58,150 bases of DNA, from contig SKON01000062.1 of the NCBI GenBank assembly GCA_007120035.1, positions 1 through 58,150 of the forward strand, given 5' to 3'. Under the pieces are notes generated by a model. It made no database searches, had not been told where the DNA came from, and saw nothing but the letters and a program-made list of their open reading frames with translations. The translations under genes were made by a program, and so were the position numbers. The DNA is from Myxococcales bacterium. Its GTDB lineage: Bacteria; Myxococcota_A; Bradymonadia; Bradymonadales; Bradymonadaceae. This document shows positions 26,441-34,066 of the stretch, piece after piece (position 1 is the first letter of the stretch; each line of letters starts with the position of its first letter).

Positions 26441-26985
26441 GGCGCCCCTCGGGTTCCCTCGAAGCTGAGCAGTACGGCGCAGGAGGTAGGCATGTCGGCG
26501 GGACACCGCTCGTCGCCGCCGGGGTCACTCAGGTTCAGGGAGGCCACGCCTTCGATTTGATCGGAGCCGGTGAGATCCACGTGGACCGTGCCGGAGAGCT
26601 CCACGGCGCAATCGCCGAATTGTTCGGGGCCGATCAGGACCGACGGGTTGGGATGGACCGTGAGCTGCTGCTCCGTGGAGGAGACCCGCTCGGCGGTGAC
26701 GCTCATCTCGTGAAAAGGCGGCCGCAAGGTCAGATCGTAGGTCTGAGGCAGCGCAGACGGGGGATAAACCCGGATCAGGTGGGGCCAGGCCCAGGGCTCT
26801 TCGGTCCCCTGAGGCATAAAGAGGGGGTTGAGGCCGCCGTCCAGGCATTGATCGTCGACCAGGAGGGTGAAGATCTGGAACTCTCCCTCGTCAAAAGGGA
26901 AATCGGGATCACCATCATCGCAGCCAGCGAGGGTGATGATGGCCAGGGTCAGGAGAGCGACGACAAAGAGGCGTTGGACGTTCAT
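26437..26985 (-). CDS. Small lipoprotein, paralog of 20187-20741
   Basis: 182 aa. Signal peptide MNVQRLFVVALLTLAIITLAGC with lipobox LAGC, then an acidic linker. Cys pattern and several blocks match the lipoprotein at 20187 (see there). It is coupled by an ATGA overlap to the DUF1302-like barrel, suggesting the two proteins act together at the outer membrane. It is divergent from the LolA-like gene, 69 bases away, so that gap must hold both promoters; I could not pick convincing -10/-35 pairs there. Confidence 0.75.
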   Translation of the reverse strand: MNVQRLFVVALLTLAIITLAGCDDGDPDFPFDEGEFQIFTLLVDDQCLDGGLNPLFMPQGTEEPWAWPHLIRVYPPSALPQTYDLTLRPPFHEMSVTAERVSSTEQQLTVHPNPSVLIGPEQFGDCAVELSGTVHVDLTGSDQIEGVASLNLSDPGGDERCPADMPTSCAVLLSFEGTRGAP

Positions 26986-27054
26986 GAATACACATCGCAT
27001 GATAGAGTCTACATCAATGAGAGTGTGACACGGCTGACGAGCGAGGAGCAAGGG

Positions 27055-27816
27055 ATGGATAGACGATGGAACAGGTGGCTGTTCGGGCTGTTGTTCTGCG
27101 GGTTGATCTTGTGGGCGTCCGTAGCGGTCGCCGAGGAAGCTCCCACAGGTGAGGAGCTCCTTCGGGCCGTGGACGCCGCGTTGATCCAGGCCGAGGATAT
27201 GACGGCCACCCTGGAGCTGGTGACCACGGCGGCGTCGGGGGCCACCGAGGAGCGGACCCTCTCGGTGTGGCAACGGGGTGCTCATCAACGGATGGTAAAG
27301 CTCACCGCCCCGGCCCGGCTGCGGGGCGTGGGGCTTTTGGCGAAGTCCGAGGATCAGCTCTATGTCTATCTGCCGGCCTTCGGGCGAGTGCGGCGGGTGG
27401 CGGGGCAGCAGCGAGGAGAGCCCTTTCTGGGGAGTAATTTTACCCAGGATGACTTCTCTCGAACCGTCTTCTCCGGACGGTTCGTGGCGAGCCTGACCGA
27501 GGATGGCGACGAGGCGGCGGTGCTGGAGCTGCGGGCTCGGGAGTCTGACGAAGAGGCTTACCCCCGGATGGTCATGGAGGTCCGCAAGGAGGACTTGCAG
27601 TTGGTGCGCCTGGAGTTCTTTCGGGACGGAGAAGAGGAGCCGCGGCGACGGCTGACCTTCAGCGAGTACCGCACCGTCGACGGACAACCCGTGGCACACC
27701 AGGTGGTGGCCGAGGACCTCCGGTCTGGCAGCCGTTCGGTGGCGACCCTCTCGGAGGTGGAGGTGAACACCGGGTTGGCCGCTTCGCTCTTCACTCGGCG
27801 TCAGTTGCAACGGTAA
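27055..27816 (+). CDS. LolA-like outer-membrane lipoprotein-sorting family protein
   Basis: 253 aa. ATG 27055 follows GAGGAGCAAGGG. Signal peptide to about residue 26 (ILWASVAVAEEA). The mature domain fits the LolA-like sub-family paired with RND exporters: 'MTATLELVTTAASGATEERTL', 'HQRMVKLTAPARLRGVGLL', 'YVYLPAFGRVRRVAGQQRG', 'FLGSNFTQDDFSR', 'MVMEVRKEDLQLVRLEFF'. Family members are periplasmic half-barrels that shuttle lipid between membranes. Together with the exporter (17240) and barrel (25010) it would complete a path from inner to outer membrane. A strong hairpin terminator begins at the stop codon. Confidence 0.85.
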   Translation: MDRRWNRWLFGLLFCGLILWASVAVAEEAPTGEELLRAVDAALIQAEDMTATLELVTTAASGATEERTLSVWQRGAHQRMVKLTAPARLRGVGLLAKSEDQLYVYLPAFGRVRRVAGQQRGEPFLGSNFTQDDFSRTVFSGRFVASLTEDGDEAAVLELRARESDEEAYPRMVMEVRKEDLQLVRLEFFRDGEEEPRRRLTFSEYRTVDGQPVAHQVVAEDLRSGSRSVATLSEVEVNTGLAASLFTRRQLQR

Positions 27817-27840
27817 AGCCCCGGGCGAGGCCCGGGGCTT
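27816..27840 (+). terminator. Terminator of the LolA-like gene
   Basis: AAGCCCCGGG (27816-27825) pairs perfectly with CCCGGGGCTT (27831-27840) across a 5-base loop, starting at the last base of the stop codon. Just after it (about 27857-27880) TAAGCACGTGT occurs twice in tandem. Confidence 0.75.
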
Positions 27841-27886
27841 TGCGTGCGCACTCGCTAAGCACGTGTACTAAGCACGTGTGCTTGAT

Positions 27887-29017
<1,131 letters not shown>

Positions 29018-29027
29018 TTAGTACGAC

Positions 29028-30269
29028 ATGGCTGGGAGATTAGTGGAGGTCGAGGGCGTCACCGAGGGAGACGTAGCCCTGGTGGTGACCGTGGAGGAGT
29101 ATTTTCGGTTGTCGCCGATCCCGGGAGCCCGGGAGACGGGCCGGGACTGGGTGCACTTCTTTCGAGACGGCCTCGGGGTCGACCGGGTCTACGAGCTCGT
29201 CGACGACGAGGTCACGGTGGAGGCGCTGACTCGATTCGCCGCCCAGGCCGCCGAAGACGTGGGCTCCAACGGAACCCTGTGGTTCGTGTTTGTCGGCCAC
29301 GGTGCACCCGGTGGGAACGGAGACGGGCTCTTGGTTGGCGTGGACGCTCAACAAACGGCGGAGAGCCTGGAGGCGCGGGGAGTGGCTCTTGGCGAGGTGC
29401 TGGGGACGCTGGAGGGTGGCGATCAGCGGCGGACCGTGGCCTTCGTGGACGCCTGCTTTAGCGGCCGCGACGGGCAGGGGGCCGCGCTGGCGCCGGGGCT
29501 GCAGCCGGTGCTCCCCGTACGACGCCAGGCCCCGTTGAGAGAGAGCACAGTGGTGCTCTCCGCGGCGGCGTCGGATCAATTCGCCGGTCCGCTGCCAGGG
29601 GCGAACCGGCCGGCGTTCAGCTTCTTCCTGCTGGGGGCGCTCCGGGGGTGGGCTGCTTCCGATGGCGCTGTGACCGCCCGTGCCTCCCTGGAGTTCGTGG
29701 AGCAGAAACTGCGGGCCATTCCAGGGCGGGTGCAGACGCCCGAGGGGACCGGCGACCTGAGCCAGGTGTTGGTCCAGGGCGCCGAGGAGGAGGACCCGCT
29801 CCCCGCCTGGAGCGGGCGGTCGCCGGCTCAACGGGAGCAGCATCCTCGCCCCGAGCCTCGACAGGGCCACGGGGAGCAACGCCACGGGAGTGTCTGTGAT
29901 GCAGTACAGGTGAGAGTCGTCGGGGTGGAGTCCGTCAGACCCATAATGCTTCACCTCGAGCATGGGGGCTTTCGGGTTCGTCTGGAGTTTACCAGCGAAC
30001 ACGATGAGGTGATCCTCTTACCCCCTGTCTCCAGAGCGGTGTTTTCTGACGTCGACGGTCGCGCGCTTCAGGGGAGCAATGTCTTGGGCGACGACTGGTA
30101 TATGAGCGAGCGGATCCCCTCCGGTGGGATCCTGGAATTGAGCGTGGTCTTTCCCCGGCGAGGAGATGGGCCCCCACGCTTGGACGTCCTGGAAGTAGAT
30201 AATGTGAGGGCCGACGGTCCCTTTCGCGTGGGGTGCAGGTTGCGGGCTGAGGGGCTTTACCAACCCTGA
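29028..30269 (+). CDS. Caspase-like (peptidase C14) protein
   Basis: 413 aa with no signal peptide, so probably cytoplasmic. The caspase fold occupies about residues 14-255: 'DVALVVTVEEYFRLSPIPGA', 'ARETGRDWVHFFRDGLGV', catalytic His91 in FVFVGHGAPGG and catalytic Cys143 in FVDACFSGRDG. Bacterial caspase-like proteins (orthocaspases) cut after Arg/Lys or Asp and appear in signalling and defence. A Pro/Gln/Arg-rich linker (about 260-290) joins a C-terminal beta domain of about 120 residues, unrecognised, which may sense or bind a ligand. The neighbour on the other strand is the BRCT protein; they may share regulation through the 34-base gap. Confidence 0.83.
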   Translation: MAGRLVEVEGVTEGDVALVVTVEEYFRLSPIPGARETGRDWVHFFRDGLGVDRVYELVDDEVTVEALTRFAAQAAEDVGSNGTLWFVFVGHGAPGGNGDGLLVGVDAQQTAESLEARGVALGEVLGTLEGGDQRRTVAFVDACFSGRDGQGAALAPGLQPVLPVRRQAPLRESTVVLSAAASDQFAGPLPGANRPAFSFFLLGALRGWAASDGAVTARASLEFVEQKLRAIPGRVQTPEGTGDLSQVLVQGAEEEDPLPAWSGRSPAQREQHPRPEPRQGHGEQRHGSVCDAVQVRVVGVESVRPIMLHLEHGGFRVRLEFTSEHDEVILLPPVSRAVFSDVDGRALQGSNVLGDDWYMSERIPSGGILELSVVFPRRGDGPPRLDVLEVDNVRADGPFRVGCRLRAEGLYQP

Positions 30270-30274
30270 CTGAG

Positions 30275-31384
30275 CTACGGCTGGTTCGGGGCGCCGAAGG
30301 TTTGGGTGGAGCACTGCTGAAACTCCCCGTGTCCGTCGGGGATTCGGCAGAGCGAAGGGGTGGCGTCGTGGTCCTTCCAGGACACGAGATCGGCGATCGC
30401 GCCGTCGGGTGTGTAGAGGGCCACGTAGTCATCGGAGCCGAGGCCGAAGGGATGGTGTTCGTCTTTCACGAAGACCAGGAAGTCCCCGGGCTCGAGGACA
30501 GTGCCCGATTCCAGGACGTAGGTGTGGTCATCGAGCCAGGGCTCGTCGTCGGTGAAGTACCACCCGGAGAGGTCCACGGGGATCGTGCCGCGGTTATAGA
30601 GTTCGACTTCATCGTCGCCGGCGGAGGTGACCTCATTGATCACGATGATCTCCTCGGCCCGTTCGCACCCGGCGGTGTCGAAGCCCCGGCAGTCCGTGAG
30701 GCAGCCCAACTCCCCGCCATCGTAGCCCAGGGAGTAGCAAGTCAGGCCGTTGAGATCGTCGCCGTCACAGAGCTGGCCCGGCTGGGCGATGTCGTTTCCA
30801 CAGGTGCTCTCCAGGTTTGCGGCCCCCTTGGTCGGATAGTCCAGGGTTTGGAAGGGACCGATCCCGTTGGGGACCCGGCCAAAGCTCTTTGTGGCCGGGG
30901 ATTGTCCGTCTTCCCAGTCCACAGAGTCGATGAGCTCTCCCGCTGGCGAGTAGATGGCGAGTTCTTCGTCGCTGGACAATTTGAACCCTGGCCAGTCATC
31001 GTCCATGTAGAAGAGGAGGTAGCCGAAGGGCTCGATCACCGTTCCGTCGGGAAAGGATCCTCGCTCCGGGCGACCCTCAATATCGTCGGTGAAGAAGTAC
31101 CCCGTCAGGTCGATAGCTCGATCGGAGGTGTTGAAGAGCTCGAACCAATCCTCGGGATCCCCTGTGGCAGCGATCTCGTTGATCACGAGGCCAGCCCACG
31201 GTGGCGCTTCTTCGGCGTTGTGGGAGGCATCGTCGTGAAGGCCTGCGTCCTCTGTGGGCAAGGGGTCGCAGGTGTTGTTCGACGAGTTGCCGTTGGAATC
31301 CTGGTTCTCTAAGCCCGTGGAAGCGCCGCTGCAGGCGAACAAGAAGACGGTCAAAAGGAGAAGAGACGAGTGGGCTGGCTTCAT
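30275..31384 (-). CDS. Lipoprotein with two lamin-tail domains
   Basis: 369 aa. Signal peptide with lipobox FAC (LLLTVFLFACSG). A Ser/Asn/Asp-rich linker precedes two lamin-tail (LTD) beta domains: residues about 65-190 (LVINEIAATGDPEDWFELFN ... FGRVPNG) and about 245-369 (IVINEVTSAGDDEVELYN ... CRIPDG). Between them is a Cys-rich segment (CGNDIAQPGQLCDGDDLNG, then CLTDCRGFDTAGC) of the type common in Myxococcota surface proteins. LTDs bind ligands or mediate surface adhesion. It is the last gene of a minus-strand operon, 3 bases after the outer-membrane protein gene, and ends 5 bases from the convergent caspase-like gene. Confidence 0.85.
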   Translation of the reverse strand: MKPAHSSLLLLTVFLFACSGASTGLENQDSNGNSSNNTCDPLPTEDAGLHDDASHNAEEAPPWAGLVINEIAATGDPEDWFELFNTSDRAIDLTGYFFTDDIEGRPERGSFPDGTVIEPFGYLLFYMDDDWPGFKLSSDEELAIYSPAGELIDSVDWEDGQSPATKSFGRVPNGIGPFQTLDYPTKGAANLESTCGNDIAQPGQLCDGDDLNGLTCYSLGYDGGELGCLTDCRGFDTAGCERAEEIIVINEVTSAGDDEVELYNRGTIPVDLSGWYFTDDEPWLDDHTYVLESGTVLEPGDFLVFVKDEHHPFGLGSDDYVALYTPDGAIADLVSWKDHDATPSLCRIPDGHGEFQQCSTQTFGAPNQP

Positions 31385-31387
31385 GGT

Positions 31388-32497
31388 TCAGACTCCGTGA
31401 AGAAAGAAGAGCTCGAGGCGAAGAAAGAGGGTGTGCTGGCGAGCGGCGTTGGGGACGCCGGGCAGGGGGCCGGTGAGGTCGCCGCCGGTCAGGTGTGCGT
31501 ACCCGAGATAGGCCCGCAATCGCGACGGTGTCGTGGGCGGCAGAACATCGTAATAGAGGGCGGAGAGGACCTCCGTTCGGTGGGTGTCCGGGAGGTCTCG
31601 GTCGGGGAGAAAGTACTCGGCTCGCAGGGCCAGCCCGGGAGCGAAGTCGATGGGGCGGAGCCACACCCAGCCTGCGGCGCCGAGGGCCTCTCGGTCCCCC
31701 CGTCCTTCGTATCCGAAGGCCAGAGTGGCTTCTGTTCCCATCGCGAACCTCGGTAGGACGACGGTGGCGCCCAGGGCAGCGCGATGGTCGGCGGAGCTGG
31801 AGACGCCACGAGAACCGTCGCGACCGGCCAGATGAAAGCGCAGCTCGCTGTCGGCGTCTCGCCATGCCGTCAGGGACGCCGTGGCAGTGAGGTTCTTTCC
31901 GGGGTTTTGCTCTCGCTGGGCGCGCCCTTCGCCATTGGTGAGGGAGATGGCCAGATGGAAGCGCTCTTCCCAGGTCTCGAGGTGCACGGAGGCTCCCAGA
32001 TCGCTGGTGTCGAAGAACCCTGCCGACTCGGCCTGTGTTGCGGCGAGACCCCGCAGGTCGTAAGGAGTCTCCAGGGTGTGCACCCAGATGTCGGGCACCA
32101 GTCCCCCGCGGGCTTCCAGGGCGATGGGACCGATGGGGACTTGGAAGAAGCCCCACGCCTGTTTGCCCCGCGCGACGAGGGAATCCCCGTCGACGCCGAA
32201 GAACCCGCGCGGGCCTGCGGACCGAACGACTTCGGTGATCAGGACCAGGCCGGCGTCGAACCGGTCGGCGCTGTGGTGCCATCGCCCTTGGAACTCAGCT
32301 CTCTGAAGCTCCCATTCGTTGAACTGGTCGTCGCCACGCCAGTAGCCTTCCCAGCCGGTGAAGACCTGGGCGCCGACGGAGAGCGGGGACTCCTCGTCGC
32401 CGGCGGTGGCCGTGGCAGGTGCGGCAGTGGTCAGGAGAGCGACGAAGAGGCCCGCGACCAGGGAGAACCCCTGAAGGACTCGTGGATTGGGTGTCAT
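31388..32497 (-). CDS. Outer-membrane porin-like protein
   Basis: 369 aa. Signal peptide (LVAGLFVALLTTAAPATATA, cut near residue 32), then repeated amphipathic strands with aromatic belts (WEGYWRGDDQFNEWELQRAEFQGRW; HTLFLRLELFF near the end), consistent with a beta barrel of about 16 strands. The ATG at 32497 overlaps the stop of the DUF2252 gene (ATGA). No signature for a named porin family is visible; a phosphate-selective-porin-like fold is possible. Probably in the outer membrane, acting with the lipoproteins on either side. Confidence 0.7.
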   Translation of the reverse strand: MTPNPRVLQGFSLVAGLFVALLTTAAPATATAGDEESPLSVGAQVFTGWEGYWRGDDQFNEWELQRAEFQGRWHHSADRFDAGLVLITEVVRSAGPRGFFGVDGDSLVARGKQAWGFFQVPIGPIALEARGGLVPDIWVHTLETPYDLRGLAATQAESAGFFDTSDLGASVHLETWEERFHLAISLTNGEGRAQREQNPGKNLTATASLTAWRDADSELRFHLAGRDGSRGVSSSADHRAALGATVVLPRFAMGTEATLAFGYEGRGDREALGAAGWVWLRPIDFAPGLALRAEYFLPDRDLPDTHRTEVLSALYYDVLPPTTPSRLRAYLGYAHLTGGDLTGPLPGVPNAARQHTLFLRLELFFLHGV

Positions 32498-33948
32498 CTG
32501 GGGGAGCTCCCGGTGGCAGGTCGGTATCCGAGCAAGGGACCTCTCTCTTCGAGGAGCTCCAGGAAGACCCGATAGTCTTGAAAGAGGCGGTCCACGGAGA
32601 CCGACGCCGCAGAGGTGGTCTCTTCGACAAAGGCTTCCCGCCGGGGCAGGATCAGCTCGGCGAGGATGGTGAGGCTCGCCGTGCCGTCAGCGCGACGAGA
32701 GCGACTGTGGCCTCTGGCGAGGAGGGCACCGGCTAGGGCGGCGAGCTCCTCTACGTCTTCGGCGAACCAATCGCCGTCTTCGAGCTGCCGGGTGATGCGG
32801 TCGACGGAGATATTGCGCTGGTAGCGGGTCAAGTGGCGCTGGCGGAACGCCAGGGGACCCTCCACAGCCCACCCCAGGAAGGGGTCGGTGGCGTCACTTT
32901 CGTGAAACTCTCGCCGCAGCGTCACGACCCGCTCGCCGTTGTTGGCGAAGGGACGAGGAGGCCAGAGGTCCAGGCCTTCCAGGGCCGGAGGATCCCGGAG
33001 CTCTTTGAACTCCAAGAGGATCTCGGGATGAGCGTCGAGATCGGTCTCCACCAGTGCGTAGTATCGGAGCCCCGGGTAGCTGCTGACGCCGGCGCCCCAT
33101 CGGCGGACCGCGTCGACGAGGTGAAGGGTCGCGCTCTGCTCGTCGCCGACCAGGGTCTCGGTGGCCCGGTGGAGTAGAGCGTCGACGAGGAGAAGCTCTT
33201 CGGAGCTGAGATCATCGAGGCGTCGGGTGAGCACGACTCCGTCGGGGGGCTCGAGATCGCCCCGGAGGAACCGGCGGGAGTCGTCCACGAACTCCGTGTA
33301 GCGATCGAAGTTCTGCAGTGCGTCGCCGTCGCGACGGGATCTGCGCAAGAGGTCGTCGGCGATGGTTCCGTTGCTCTCACCTTCTCGGATCAAGGTGGGA
33401 GAATCGTCCTGGGTGAGGCGATGGATCTCGTCGATATACCCCCTGACGACGGCTTCCATGATGGCGGCCTCGGCGCGGTCGTCCAGGTGCTCCGTCCTGC
33501 GTGCCAGGACGCCGAAGCCCGCTGCCAGACGGCGCAGACCCAGGTAGTACGGGCCGTAGAGGGCGCCATCAAAGTCGTTGTACTCGATGCTGAGGGTCCC
33601 GTCGGACCAGAGGAGGGTGCCCAGGTTCTCGGGGTGGGGGTCGCCCATGACGACGACCTGTGCGGCCGCGTGGGACCCAAAGTCTGTGGCGAAGTGGTCG
33701 GCCTGGGAGGGGTCGAGGTGGTCGGCGGCGAAGAGAAAGGAGGTGCCACGGAAGAAGAGGTAGGGATCGGAGGCCATCTTCTGCCACTTGGCCGCCGTGG
33801 CGTCGGGATCTCGATCCAGGAAGTCTCTGTTGTCCTCAATGAGCCGATTCGCCAGCCAGTCCCGTCGCGCGGTCTCGGCGTCGGGCAGACACCCCGGCGC
33901 GCTGGCGAGCAGGAGAACGATGCAGCAGAGGTGGAAGCGACCAACCAT
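32494..33948 (-). CDS. DUF2252 family lipoprotein
   Basis: 484 aa from ATG 33948, with GGAG 5 bases upstream; an earlier ATG at 34008 is less likely because 33948 begins a lipoprotein signal peptide (FHLCCIVLLLASAPGC). DUF2252 proteins have a kinase-like fold of unknown activity. Family motifs: 'VVVMGDPHPENLGTLL', 'IEYNDFDGALYGPYYLGLRRLAAG' (here split around residues 120-150). A secreted, lipid-anchored DUF2252 protein is odd, since a kinase would lack ATP outside the cytoplasm. It is first in a coupled operon with the porin-like and lamin-tail genes. Confidence 0.85.
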   Translation of the reverse strand: MVGRFHLCCIVLLLASAPGCLPDAETARRDWLANRLIEDNRDFLDRDPDATAAKWQKMASDPYLFFRGTSFLFAADHLDPSQADHFATDFGSHAAAQVVVMGDPHPENLGTLLWSDGTLSIEYNDFDGALYGPYYLGLRRLAAGFGVLARRTEHLDDRAEAAIMEAVVRGYIDEIHRLTQDDSPTLIREGESNGTIADDLLRRSRRDGDALQNFDRYTEFVDDSRRFLRGDLEPPDGVVLTRRLDDLSSEELLLVDALLHRATETLVGDEQSATLHLVDAVRRWGAGVSSYPGLRYYALVETDLDAHPEILLEFKELRDPPALEGLDLWPPRPFANNGERVVTLRREFHESDATDPFLGWAVEGPLAFRQRHLTRYQRNISVDRITRQLEDGDWFAEDVEELAALAGALLARGHSRSRRADGTASLTILAELILPRREAFVEETTSAASVSVDRLFQDYRVFLELLEERGPLLGYRPATGSSPR

Positions 33949-34024
33949 GAGGGCTCCGGAGTTGCCGAAGAAGGGGCCCTCAGTAAAGGAACGAGGTGGA
34001 GTTGACAACGGGAGTGGCTGGGTT

Positions 34025-34040
34025 GTGACAGAGTTGTCAC
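34025..34040. promoter_or_regulatory. Palindrome upstream of the DUF2252 operon
   Basis: GTGACA-GAGT-TGTCAC is a perfect 6-base inverted repeat about 77 bases before the DUF2252 start. A related GTTGACAAC lies at 34001-34009. Could be an operator; no regulator is nearby. Confidence 0.35.
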
Positions 34041-34066
34041 CGGTGGGTCACCTGCGCCTTCCTGGG

